Origin: Streptococcus oricebi
GTDB lineage: Bacteria > Bacillota > Bacilli > Lactobacillales > Streptococcaceae
Length of the DNA stretch: 64,000 nt
NCBI RefSeq assembly: GCF_017883985.1
Contig: NZ_PRDG01000004.1
Location: 232,228-296,227, forward strand
Direction: 5' to 3'
Below the pieces are notes generated by a model, which was given only the letters and a program-made list of their open reading frames with translations, had not been told where the DNA came from and searched no databases. Every line of letters begins with the position of its first letter. Positions within the stretch are counted from its first letter, which is position 1. The translations under genes and the position numbers were made by a program. Positions 32,514 to 41,209 of this stretch are shown piece by piece.

Positions 32514-33560
32514 ATGGACTATATCGTAATCCCGGCCTATGAGCCCGACTTAAATCTCATCCATCTATTAAAAAAAATTAGGCAAGAGACTGACTTTCAG
32601 ATTATCCTGGTCAACGACGGAAGTTCGCCAGCCTCCCGGCCCATCTTTGAAGAAGCTCAATTTTTCGCTACCCTCCTTGAACACCGAGAAAATCAGGGCA
32701 AGGGTCAAGCCCTCAAAACGGCCTTTGACTATCTCCACTTAATCGGTCAATATGGGGTTATTGTAACTGCTGATGCAGACGGTCAGCACCAGCTAACCGA
32801 CATCTTGCGCGTGGCCGAGAGTGCTCGCAAGCATCCCCAGGAATTAGTCCTAGGAGTCCGTGCCTTTTCTGGCAAGGTCCCCTTGCGGAGCCGCTTTGGC
32901 AACCAGCTCACCCGTCTGGTCTTTAAGCAACAGACGGGTCTAGCCCTCTCTGATACCCAGACGGGCCTAAGAGCCTTCACCAGCAATCTACTCCCCTTTC
33001 TACTAGAAATCGAGGGGCAACGTTATGAGTATGAAATGAATATGCTACTGAGGGCCGCCAAGGTCTATCCGATTCGCGAGGTCCCCATTGAAACCATTTA
33101 TATCAATGATAATCAAGCCTCTCACTTCCGCCCCCTAAGAGACGGTCTCCTGATTTACAAGGATATCTTTCGTTTTGCCCTAGCTTCTCTTAGCAGCTTT
33201 GTGGTTGACTATCTGGTCTATGCCCTGGTCCTTTTTCTCATGGGAACCGCTCCTAGCAGTCTCAAAATTTTACTGGCCAATAGTACAGCCAGACTAGTCA
33301 GCTCCAGTTTTAATTACTGGACCAATAAAAAAATGGTCTTTAAAAATGAGGACAGCCTGATAAAGACGGGAACAGGCTACCTGGGTCTAGCCCTGGGTCT
33401 CTTTATCCTCGACACCCTTCTTATCCGCATTTTTTACAGTCTCTTTGGTCTTGATTTACTAGTGACCAAGGTTCTAGTCAGCCTCCTCCTTTTCTCGCTT
33501 TCCTGGCTGGTTCAAAAGAAAATCATCTTTAAAAGCAGCAAGCAGGAAGTAAAAGCATAG
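32514..33560 (+). CDS. Family 2 glycosyltransferase fused to GtrA-like domain
   Basis: 348 residues from ATG 32514, with GAGG seven bases upstream; the ATG two codons earlier abuts the Shine-Dalgarno. N-terminal GT2 domain: IVIPAYEPD, IILVNDGSS, ADADGQH (the DxD-type site) and a QxxRW-like region replaced by TGLRAF. The C-terminal four-helix GtrA-type membrane domain spans about residues 220-340. Such fusions are thought to transfer sugars to or via a polyprenyl carrier for wall polysaccharide or glycolipid decoration. It heads a likely operon with the next two genes. Confidence 0.85.
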   Translation: MDYIVIPAYEPDLNLIHLLKKIRQETDFQIILVNDGSSPASRPIFEEAQFFATLLEHRENQGKGQALKTAFDYLHLIGQYGVIVTADADGQHQLTDILRVAESARKHPQELVLGVRAFSGKVPLRSRFGNQLTRLVFKQQTGLALSDTQTGLRAFTSNLLPFLLEIEGQRYEYEMNMLLRAAKVYPIREVPIETIYINDNQASHFRPLRDGLLIYKDIFRFALASLSSFVVDYLVYALVLFLMGTAPSSLKILLANSTARLVSSSFNYWTNKKMVFKNEDSLIKTGTGYLGLALGLFILDTLLIRIFYSLFGLDLLVTKVLVSLLLFSLSWLVQKKIIFKSSKQEVKA

Positions 33561-33650
33561 ACAAGGAGGGACTAGCAACAAAATCCTAGTCGTTTAAGAG
33601 ACAAGTGGATTTTGCTAAGATTTCCCCTTAGAAAGGATTGATTTATTTAC

Positions 33651-34562
33651 ATGAAATTTTTTAGAAAACCCTATGCCTACGCCTCTGTCTTTGGCTGCTT
33701 GCTTCTGGCTTCCTTTAGCTACTCCCTCCTTAAGACCTTTGTCATTTCAGAAACTATTTCCAAGGTCACTAGTAGCCAAACAGCCAGCCAGACTTCAAGC
33801 AAGGCTAGTCAGGCGGCCCAGAATGCTAGCAGGAGCGACAACAGCTACAAGGACGACAACATTTCTATTAACTTGACCGAAAAAACGGTGGCAAATACCC
33901 AGGTCTATGTGGCAGATGTCACGGTCTCTTCGCCTGAATACCTCAAAACAGCCCTGGCCCAAAACACCTACGGCAACAATGTCACCGCCAAAACCTCGGT
34001 CACCGCAGCCAACAATAGCGCCATTTTAGCCATCAACGGCGACTACTATGGCGCCAATAGGACAGGCTATGTCATCCGCAATGGCCAAATTTATCGGAAT
34101 AGCATTCGCGAAGACGCCGACAATGGAGATTTGGCCATCTACAAGGACGGGAGCTTTGGCATCGTCTATGAAAACCAAACCAGCGCCGAGGATTTAGTCA
34201 AGCAAGGGGTAGTCAATCTGCTAGCTTTTGGCCCCTCTCTGGTAGAAAATGGCAAAATTAGTGTCTCAGAAAATTCTGAGGTCGGCCAGTCCATGGCCTC
34301 CAACCCTCGGACGGCCATTGGTATCATTGATGAAAACCACTATATCATCGTTGTTTCAGATGGACGAACCTCTGAAAGCAAGGGCCTCTCTCTCTATCAG
34401 CTAGCTGAGGTCATGCAATCTTATGGGGTCAAAACCGCCTATAATCTCGATGGCGGCGGCTCGTCCACCCTCTACTTCAATGGTAAAGTTATCAATAAAC
34501 CAACAACCAACGGAAATATATCAGAAAGGGCGGTGAGCGACATTGTCTACATCGGTTACTAA
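33651..34562 (+). CDS. Phosphodiester glycosidase (NAGPA)-domain surface protein
   Basis: 303 residues: N-terminal membrane anchor (about 10-32), Ser/Ala-rich spacer, then a NAGPA-type domain with AINGDYYGANRTGYVIRNG, AFGPSLVENG, PRTAIGI and the C-terminal NLDGGGSSTLYFNGK. Family members hydrolyse or recognise sugar-1-phosphodiester links, and bacterial ones are tied to exopolysaccharide or wall glycopolymers. The GT2-GtrA neighbour fits that. It overlaps the next gene by 20 bp. Confidence 0.85.
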   Translation: MKFFRKPYAYASVFGCLLLASFSYSLLKTFVISETISKVTSSQTASQTSSKASQAAQNASRSDNSYKDDNISINLTEKTVANTQVYVADVTVSSPEYLKTALAQNTYGNNVTAKTSVTAANNSAILAINGDYYGANRTGYVIRNGQIYRNSIREDADNGDLAIYKDGSFGIVYENQTSAEDLVKQGVVNLLAFGPSLVENGKISVSENSEVGQSMASNPRTAIGIIDENHYIIVVSDGRTSESKGLSLYQLAEVMQSYGVKTAYNLDGGGSSTLYFNGKVINKPTTNGNISERAVSDIVYIGY

Positions 34563-34950
34563 TCCAAGAAAAAAACGCTTGAAAAAAACAGCCATCACTT
34601 ATAGCCTAGTCACCATCTTCTTCTTTGCCTTTAGCCGTATCTACGAGCATTTCAGCTTTGGAGAAACCTCCGTTTACATGCACTGGCTCTTTAGCGTGAC
34701 CCTTATCGGGGGGCTGGGGCTCCTTCTCATCATGAAAATAATTCCCAATCTCTCACGGCTCAGCCTCAATCTCTGGAACTCTGCTGTCGCTATTTTCAGC
34801 GCAGGTGTCCTTTTCAGAGGCATTGTCAATCTCTCGGGCCGTTCCACCACACTGGACCAAGTCTATCTCTATGCAGGCCTCGCCTTTGCAGGTCTGACCC
34901 TCCTATCTATTCTCTTCACCCGCAGTGTTTGGGAGGAGGATGAAATATAA
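34543..34950 (+). CDS. Small membrane protein after NAGPA protein
   Basis: 135 residues from TTG 34543 (GGTGAG six bases upstream), overlapping the previous gene by 20 bp. After a basic N-terminus there are four predicted transmembrane helices (TYSLVTIFFFAFSRIY; MHWLFSVTLIGGLGLLLIM; NSAVAIFSAGVLFRGIV; AGLAFAGLTLLSILF). No family recognised. Coupling suggests it works in the same envelope-glycan process. A terminator follows at once. Confidence 0.65.
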   Translation: MSTSVTNPRKKRLKKTAITYSLVTIFFFAFSRIYEHFSFGETSVYMHWLFSVTLIGGLGLLLIMKIIPNLSRLSLNLWNSAVAIFSAGVLFRGIVNLSGRSTTLDQVYLYAGLAFAGLTLLSILFTRSVWEEDEI

Positions 34951-34955
34951 ATTAA

Positions 34956-34980
34956 AGGCCTAGCTATACAAGCTAGGCCT
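34956..34980. terminator. Bidirectional terminator
   Basis: AGGCCTAGCT-ATACA-AGCTAGGCCT perfect stem between convergent genes, flanked by AT-rich sequence. Confidence 0.7.
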
Positions 34981-34989
34981 CTTTGGTCT

Positions 34990-35517
34990 TTAGTTGTTTT
35001 CTATCCAATAGCGCTTCATGTAGAAACCGTCCTTCTTATTAAGTCTACTATCTTCATAGATTCCACCATTAGCAAGAATCGTTCTTTCCGAGCCTTTATT
35101 CCAATCAGCGCAAGTCACAAGTACCTTATTAAGACCAAGTTTTTTGGCTTCTTGCAAGGCCAAAGCTAGTTGCTGTTGCCCATAGCCCTTCCCCCGCTCG
35201 CTGGGACAAATAGAGTAGCCGATATGCCCTGCAATATTAAGAAAAAAATCTTGATTAAGGTCGTGACGGATATTACAAATACCAACTATTTTCTGGTCAC
35301 TTTGACGGATACAGAGAAAAGTAGAGGATGGAGAAGAGCCCTTATCGCAAGTCTCCTTGTTTGAAAGGCGCTCAGTATGACGCAACCAATCAAGCATATC
35401 ATCATATTTTGCCAAATCACAGCCACCATACAAATGCTCCTCAGAAAAGGCAGCCTTATAAGTCAATAATTGCTGCTCAAAGGCCAAGCTCGGCTGAACT
35501 AATTTTAATTCTTCTAT
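34990..35517 (-). CDS. GNAT-family N-acetyltransferase
   Basis: About 175 residues. GNAT core with IVGICNIRHDLN, the acetyl-CoA loop CPSERGKGYGQQQLALAL, VTCADWN and the NGG near the end. Similar proteins begin KLVQPSL about ten residues before the first plausible TTG (35487), which has no ribosome binding site. AGGAG at 35527-35531 points instead to an ATA codon at 35517 (ATA-GAA-GAA), perhaps a mutated ATG. The start is therefore uncertain and expression may be weak. Substrate unknown. Confidence 0.75.
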   Translation of the reverse strand: MEELKLVQPSLAFEQQLLTYKAAFSEEHLYGGCDLAKYDDMLDWLRHTERLSNKETCDKGSSPSSTFLCIRQSDQKIVGICNIRHDLNQDFFLNIAGHIGYSICPSERGKGYGQQQLALALQEAKKLGLNKVLVTCADWNKGSERTILANGGIYEDSRLNKKDGFYMKRYWIENN

Positions 35518-35565
35518 AGTGATAAGCTCCTTTTATTCTTTTCTTATTTTACCACAAAATAAGAA

Positions 35566-35591
35566 AAGATAGAGACCAAGGTCTCTATCTT
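35566..35591. terminator. Terminator downstream of LPXTG adhesin gene
   Basis: AAGATAGAGACC-AA-GGTCTCTATCTT, a long perfect stem with a tight loop, just after the adhesin stop. Confidence 0.7.
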
Positions 35592-35597
35592 ATTCGC

Positions 35598-38500
35598 TTA
35601 GGCTTGTTTCTTCTTAAAGTAGTAGGTCGCACTTCCTAGGGCTAGGACAAGTCCCACCATTTCTAAGAGGCCGGACCAAGCTTGACCGGTTCTCGGTAGA
35701 ATCCGTTTTTGACTGCCACTTCCTCTACCTGTAGAGGCATCGACCTCTGGATCGTTTCCATCGTTTGCTGAAGACTGGTCAGCTTTTTTATCTGACTTGC
35801 TTGCAGAAAGACGAACACTGCGAGTGTTGAAACCTTCAATCTTGTTTTCATAACCTTCAATCGGATCTTCTGAAATGCTGTAGACAATTTCTTTCCCATT
35901 TTCATAGCTGTCTAGGTCGGTAAATTCATACTTCCAACCATTAGCAGCAGACAGGGTCGCTGTCTTGCCAGTGTCCTTGCCATCCTTCAAGAGGTGGATA
36001 GTGACTTGACTTGGCCGCTTGCCGTCCTTGTTGTCGTCATCGACCCAGGTCTTGCTACCTGAAACAGTCTTCTTTGCAGGAGTCCGCTTGTTGGTAATGG
36101 TGTATTGCTTATTACCTTGACTATCTGTATCTGTCAAGCTAATGTCTGTCTTATCATATTCAAGTACTGCTTCTTCTGTTACTTGATAATCAATTTCTTT
36201 TCCATTAGCGTACTTAGGTAATGGTTTGGAAGTGAAGGACCAAGCTCCTGCTGCATCTGGTGCAACCTCGATGCGTTCAACCTCATTGCTAGCATTTTTG
36301 ATGACGACAGTAATCTTGCTTGGGCGCTTGCCATCTTGGTTATTGGCGTCGTCCCAAACCTTCTTACCAGAAATAGTAATCATCTCTGGAGTGTAGCTAT
36401 TGGTGATTTCACTACCTTGGATATTGCTAGTGTAGCCATCAACCGCATCTTCCTTGACAGAGTAGCTGATTTCTTTTCCTGCTTCATTCTTCGGCAGGTT
36501 GGTAAAGTTGGTTTCCCAAGTATTATCATCTGTCTTGTTTGCTGCGCTTAGCTCTCGACTTTCAACTAGACTTTCTACGTTTCCGACAGTCTTATAGAGG
36601 TGAACCTTAATCTTGTCTGGGCGTTTGCCGTCTTGGTTGTTGGCATCGTCCCACTTCTTGGTAACCTTATAATCAACTGTCGCTGGCTTGTAGCTATTGG
36701 TAAGGGTGAAGTCCTCAATCTTGCTGGTGTAGTTGGCAACACCCTTTTCAATCAGACTATACTTGATTTCTTTTCCGTCCTTGTACTTAGGCACCTTCTC
36801 AAATTTAGCAGTCCACTTACCATTAGCGTCAGCTGTGATTTTCTTTGTATCAACAGCCTTATCTTTATCACCATCCGCAATCAGGGATACTTCAATTTCA
36901 CTTGGGCGAATACCGTCCTGGTTATTGGCGTCATCCCAGTTCTTGCTCACCTCAATATCCACGGTTTCTGGTGTATGGGTGTTGGTGATATTGTAACCAT
37001 CGACCTTGACTTCATAGCCTGGGATAGGCTCTTCTGTTAGGCTATAGGTCACTTCTTGACCGGCCTTATACTTAGGCAGATTGTCAAAACTGTAGGTCCA
37101 GTTGTCAGCTGCTGTGACTTCTTTGCTACCCAGTTTTTGACCGTTTTCCAAGAGGTTGACGGTGATTTTTTCCGGACGTTTACCGTCTTGGTTGTTAGCA
37201 TCATCCCAGGTCTTGGTTCCACTTATGGTTAGGGTCTCTGGTTGGTAGTGGTTGGTCAGGTCATTGCCCTTGACTTCCTTGGTATAGCCTGCCACCTCAT
37301 CTTCATCAATAGTATAGCTAACTTCCTTACCAGCCTTATACTTAGGCAGATTGTCAAAGCTGTAGGCCCAGTTGTCGGCCGCTGTTACTTCTTTGCTGTC
37401 CAGTTTTTGACCGTTTTCCAAGAGGTTGACAGTGATTTTCTCTGGTCGCTTGCCATCTTGGTTATTAGCATCGTCCCAAGTCTTGGTCCCAGCTACGGTT
37501 AAGGTTTCTGGAGTCCGCTTGTTGGTGATGGTGTAGCCATTCTCTTGGTCACCACTGATAACTGCTGGCTCATAATTGGCTACTGTATCCTCAGCCACAG
37601 TGTACTGGATAGCCTGACCATTGTCATCATTGATAGCTAGTTGGGTAAAGTCAGCCTGCCAGTTATTATCTTGGTTCAGAGTTAGGGTCTTATCGGTTGC
37701 TGCACCATTAGCCAGCAACTTAACAGTCACACTCTCAGGTCTTAGGCCTTCCTTATTATCTGCATCCTCCCAGACCTTTTTGACAGAAATATCTGTCTCT
37801 TGGGCCTTGTCATTATTGATAATTCGGATAGTTCCTTCTTTTTTAACAGTCACAGTAATTGGGGCATCTAACTTCTTGTAGCCCTTAGGAGCTGTGACTT
37901 CAGTTACTGTAAAGTCACCCTTGGCGATTTCTTCAGCTGAAAATTGCTCGGACATGGTCCGGCCGTCGCTGTCTGTAGCTGGCAGGGTAACTTCCTGACC
38001 GCTAGGTGTAGTTACCTTAAAGATTGCCCCAGCCAGCACTTTCCCAGTTAGTTCATCACGCTTATAGAGGACCAGACGCTGGGTGGTATCAATCGAGATA
38101 GTTCCTCCATCTGTGACCTTACTTGAGCGGTTGACCAAAATATCCGTACCTGGATGGCCTACCCGACTTGGAATCTTATTGCCATCATTTGAGACAGAAA
38201 CACTATTGCCGACAGTCGTTCCATCTGTTGGCGAGGTGGTGCTATAGTAAACAGAGAAGGCTGCTGGCTTGCCATTATCAGCCATGATAGAGGCTGGATT
38301 AGTGATTGTTAGCTCAAAGGTGGTATAAGATGAGTTATAGGTAATCGTATAATCCTTACCTGCCTCTAAGGTCTTAGGCTTGGTCATCCCAAAGGAAGCT
38401 GGATTATAGTAACCGGCTACCACCTTGACGGTCTCTGGGATATACTGCATCGGACCACCTTCATTGGAGATAGTATCCTTCAGTACCAGAGGGCTATTAT

Positions 38501-39218
38501 AGGTTTCCTGGCGAGCGTTCAGCCGCACATGCCAAGGGTGGAGGTAGGTGCCAGACTTGCCTAAGGCATCTGAATTATAAGAAGTTTTTGATAAAACTCC
38601 ACCAATTTTAGCCAAGTTTTCAATGCCAATGCTACCAGAATAGTCGCTTGCCTTGCGCTCAGCCACTGTTATTTTCTGCTTCATTGGTGTGCTAGTTTCG
38701 TCGTCCTTAAAGGTTATCTCTTGATTATTACCGATTTTGTTGGCCACAAAGCCGATATAAAAACTTCCCTTGACGTCTTCTACGCTGCTAGCATTTTTGG
38801 CATCAGCATATTTCTTTAGATTTTTCAGAGTAACTGTGACCACAGCTCCCTTTTCGGCGCCATTTGTAACAGTGACAACATCACCGATAGGGATATTGGT
38901 GGCCTTATCGACCAACTCAAATTGGTCAGCTGCGACGGTGAAGGGAGCAGGAATGGTAAACTTAAAGGTATCCCCGTCCTTCATCTTGTTATCATATTCC
39001 TTTAAATCAAAGGAAAGATCAAACTTATAGTTGACTCCCTGGGTGAGTTGATAAGAATCGTCCTTCTTGGTCGCTTCTCTTCCATTGTTAACGTCCCAGA
39101 CTTTGACATCTGTAATCGCCTTTTTCAGCTCCTGGGCCTGGACAGGCTTATGAAAGAGAAAAAGACTAGCCGTTGCTAGAAAAAGAAAGGTAAAAAATAG
39201 GCCTAGCCATTTTTTCAT
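35598..39218 (-). CDS. LPXTG-anchored adhesin with seven CnaB repeats
   Basis: 1206 residues. A signal peptide (1-29) precedes a ~350-residue adhesin head with a collagen-binding/SDR-like fold (TYLHPWHVRLNARQE; LVLKDTISNEGG). A SpaA-like domain follows (YKRDELTGKVLAGAIFKV, about 385-470), then seven CnaB domains each opening with a WDDANNQDGKRP-type motif (about 475-1130). The sorting signal is LPRTG (about 1174) with a hydrophobic helix and KKK tail. CnaB and SpaA domains usually form Lys-Asn isopeptide bonds that make rigid stalks. Repeats 2 and 3 are almost identical, pointing to recent recombination. No dedicated sortase is adjacent, so housekeeping SrtA is inferred. The ligand is unknown. 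Confidence 0.9.
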   Translation of the reverse strand: MKKWLGLFFTFLFLATASLFLFHKPVQAQELKKAITDVKVWDVNNGREATKKDDSYQLTQGVNYKFDLSFDLKEYDNKMKDGDTFKFTIPAPFTVAADQFELVDKATNIPIGDVVTVTNGAEKGAVVTVTLKNLKKYADAKNASSVEDVKGSFYIGFVANKIGNNQEITFKDDETSTPMKQKITVAERKASDYSGSIGIENLAKIGGVLSKTSYNSDALGKSGTYLHPWHVRLNARQETYNSPLVLKDTISNEGGPMQYIPETVKVVAGYYNPASFGMTKPKTLEAGKDYTITYNSSYTTFELTITNPASIMADNGKPAAFSVYYSTTSPTDGTTVGNSVSVSNDGNKIPSRVGHPGTDILVNRSSKVTDGGTISIDTTQRLVLYKRDELTGKVLAGAIFKVTTPSGQEVTLPATDSDGRTMSEQFSAEEIAKGDFTVTEVTAPKGYKKLDAPITVTVKKEGTIRIINNDKAQETDISVKKVWEDADNKEGLRPESVTVKLLANGAATDKTLTLNQDNNWQADFTQLAINDDNGQAIQYTVAEDTVANYEPAVISGDQENGYTITNKRTPETLTVAGTKTWDDANNQDGKRPEKITVNLLENGQKLDSKEVTAADNWAYSFDNLPKYKAGKEVSYTIDEDEVAGYTKEVKGNDLTNHYQPETLTISGTKTWDDANNQDGKRPEKITVNLLENGQKLGSKEVTAADNWTYSFDNLPKYKAGQEVTYSLTEEPIPGYEVKVDGYNITNTHTPETVDIEVSKNWDDANNQDGIRPSEIEVSLIADGDKDKAVDTKKITADANGKWTAKFEKVPKYKDGKEIKYSLIEKGVANYTSKIEDFTLTNSYKPATVDYKVTKKWDDANNQDGKRPDKIKVHLYKTVGNVESLVESRELSAANKTDDNTWETNFTNLPKNEAGKEISYSVKEDAVDGYTSNIQGSEITNSYTPEMITISGKKVWDDANNQDGKRPSKITVVIKNASNEVERIEVAPDAAGAWSFTSKPLPKYANGKEIDYQVTEEAVLEYDKTDISLTDTDSQGNKQYTITNKRTPAKKTVSGSKTWVDDDNKDGKRPSQVTIHLLKDGKDTGKTATLSAANGWKYEFTDLDSYENGKEIVYSISEDPIEGYENKIEGFNTRSVRLSASKSDKKADQSSANDGNDPEVDASTGRGSGSQKRILPRTGQAWSGLLEMVGLVLALGSATYYFKKKQA
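37060..37520. repeat. Near-identical tandem CnaB repeat units
   Basis: Two adjacent ~250-bp units encode almost the same CnaB domain (GTKTWDDANNQDGKRP, ITVNLLENGQKL, FDNLPKYKAG). Other repeats in the gene are more diverged. Confidence 0.8.
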
Positions 39219-39401
39219 TCTTTTGACTCCTTTTATTATTTTATATTTGTATAGTTAGGCTTAAAGAAAGCTTAAACCATCAATAGATATTTTACCACAG
39301 AAAGAACTCTAAAGTCAAAGGATTATAGGTGAAAAATAGCTAAAAAACACTTTGACCATGGACTTTTTGTTTGGGAACCCCCTTTCTATTTATTTCCCTA
39401 A

Positions 39402-39983
39402 TTAGCTGAGGGGGTCAATGACCTCCAACAAGTCAAACTTCCCCTGCTCATAGGTCAAGTGGCAGATGGCAAGATTGCCAAAGCGGCTAGAAGCTGGGAT
39501 ACTCAGGCCCTGATTTAAGATAAAGGCCCACATGGCTGCCCCATGAGAGACTGCTAGAACGGTCTGGTCAGACGGACCAGCTAGCAGCAGCTCCTCCAAG
39601 GTCTGGCTCACACGCGCCCCCACCTGCTCAATGGACTCTCCACCATAGGGCACCAAGAGATCCTCAAAAGAAATAGCTCCCGGCCGAAATTTTGGAAGGA
39701 GCTTCTCTTCCTTTCCCTCAAAAGAGCCAAAGTTCATCTCCTTAAGCCCCTTTAATCGAAGGTAGTCCCTCTTTTCAGATACGATTTCAGCTGTGTCACA
39801 AGCCCGCTCTTGACTAGAAGAAAGAACCAAATCAAAGCTAACTCCCGCTTTGAGAAAATAGGCTCTAGCCTTTCTAGCCTGTTTTTGGCCCAAATCCGTC
39901 AAGGGAGAGTCATAGGAGCCCTGGACCCTCCGGTCTTGATTGAGATAGGTCTGGCCATGCCGCATAAGGTATAAATGAATCAT
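39402..39983 (-). CDS. Histidine phosphatase family protein, copy 3
   Basis: 193 residues from ATG 39983, preceded by GGAGGGG; a longer start would lie inside the upstream gene. Catalytic motif LYLMRHGQTYLNQ with the phospho-accepting His, R/E residues in SSQERACDTAE, and the second His in VSHGAAMW. Cobalamin/phosphoglycerate-mutase-like branch; the substrate is not predictable. Its start overlaps the stop of copy 2 by 4 bp. One of three tandem paralogues. Confidence 0.85.
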   Translation of the reverse strand: MIHLYLMRHGQTYLNQDRRVQGSYDSPLTDLGQKQARKARAYFLKAGVSFDLVLSSSQERACDTAEIVSEKRDYLRLKGLKEMNFGSFEGKEEKLLPKFRPGAISFEDLLVPYGGESIEQVGARVSQTLEELLLAGPSDQTVLAVSHGAAMWAFILNQGLSIPASSRFGNLAICHLTYEQGKFDLLEVIDPLS

Positions 39984-40576
39984 TGCTTGCCCCTCCAATC
40001 AGAAAAATCATGCTCAACAACTTCTTCCAAGTAAAATTCCTCGTTTTCAAAACGGAAAACCAGAATACAACAATTGGACATCCGACCAAAACTAGTCAGC
40101 TCCCAGTTCTTTTTCCAGGCACGAGCAAAATTGCCCAGAGAACCACCATGAGAGACCATCAAGACCTGCTTGCCTGGGCTATTCACCATCAAATCAAAAA
40201 TAGTCGTCCTAATCCGCTCAATCAGCTCTTCTTGGCTTTCGCCACCATAAGCTACAAAGAAATCCCCGTAAGGAAGAGGCGGGTTTAAATCCTCGCTCTC
40301 GCCCTCAAAGGTGCCAAAATTCCATTCTTTCAACCCCTTGACCCGCTGGTAGGGGACTTTCCCCTCGGTCACGATTTCCAAGGTATCGCAGGCCCGCTCA
40401 GAAGTTGAACTATAGGCATCATCCAAGACAATCCCTGCTTTTTTAAAATAAGCCCCCGCCACCTGGGCCTGATACATCCCGAAATCAGTCAAGGGCGCAT
40501 CGCACCAGCCCTGAATCTTGTGGCGCAGATTAAAAAGTGTTTGCCCGTGCCGCATGAGATAGAGTTTTTTTACCAC
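39980..40576 (-). CDS. Histidine phosphatase family protein, copy 2
   Basis: 198 residues. LYLMRHGQTLFNL, SSTSERACDTLEIV, GGESQEELIERI and VSHGGSLGNF give the complete histidine-phosphatase active site. Its start shares one base with the stop of copy 1, so all three genes are translationally coupled. Sequence divergence from copies 1 and 3 is spread across the protein, so the duplication is not recent. Confidence 0.85.
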   Translation of the reverse strand: MVKKLYLMRHGQTLFNLRHKIQGWCDAPLTDFGMYQAQVAGAYFKKAGIVLDDAYSSTSERACDTLEIVTEGKVPYQRVKGLKEWNFGTFEGESEDLNPPLPYGDFFVAYGGESQEELIERIRTTIFDLMVNSPGKQVLMVSHGGSLGNFARAWKKNWELTSFGRMSNCCILVFRFENEEFYLEEVVEHDFSDWRGKQ

Positions 40577-41193
40577 TAGTCTTCCTCCTTGTAAAGTATC
40601 TTATCATTGATTGGGTCATAAACCAAAGGCATACTAACCTTTCCTCCGTCAAAGATAAAGTTGAAAATTGAACAATTTGGAGTAGTCAAATTATCCGGAT
40701 AAACGGCTAAAACTTCCCGAAAATACTGAGAAATAGCAGCACCGTGAGTTACTGCAAGAATAGTTTCACCTTCAGTTGCCTGACTGATAATTTCTTCCAC
40801 TGTCATTATCATACGATGACGAACTTGTCTGGCTCCTTCTCCACCATAGGTTACAAAATAATCCCCGTATGCTGTCCCGATGTGCTCCAAATCAAGGGGA
40901 GGATTTAAATATTCACTCTGGGCTTCAAAAGCACCAAAATCCCATTCTTTTAAACCTTTTAATCGAATATAATCCCTTCGCCCTGAAACAATTTCGGCTG
41001 TGTCGCAAGCTCGTTCTTGAGTAGAAGAATAAATTCTATCAAATTTTATTCCTTGATTTTCAAAAAACTTCCTTGCCATTTTGGCTTGTTCAATTCCTAA
41101 CTCTGTCAAAGGAGAATCTGAAGCGCCTTGAATTCGTTTTTGAACATTAAAGCGGGTTTCCCCGTGCCGCATGAGATAGAGTCTTTTTGTCAT
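40576..41193 (-). CDS. Histidine phosphatase family protein, copy 1
   Basis: 205 residues with LYLMRHGETRFNVQ, SSTQERACDTAEIV, TYGGEGARQV and VTHGAAISQYF. First of three tandem paralogues and more AT-rich than the other two. It lies 16 bp after the HAD phosphatase gene, AGGAG upstream. Broad sugar-phosphate or nucleotide phosphatase activity is likely; the specific role is unknown. Confidence 0.85.
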   Translation of the reverse strand: MTKRLYLMRHGETRFNVQKRIQGASDSPLTELGIEQAKMARKFFENQGIKFDRIYSSTQERACDTAEIVSGRRDYIRLKGLKEWDFGAFEAQSEYLNPPLDLEHIGTAYGDYFVTYGGEGARQVRHRMIMTVEEIISQATEGETILAVTHGAAISQYFREVLAVYPDNLTTPNCSIFNFIFDGGKVSMPLVYDPINDKILYKEED

Positions 41194-41209
41194 CTGTTTT
41201 CTCCTTTTT

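Noticed and set aside
36336..37881. Several plus-strand frames across the adhesin repeats
   Set aside because: They recur at repeat spacing as antisense shadows of the CnaB-coding strand and lack ribosome binding sites.
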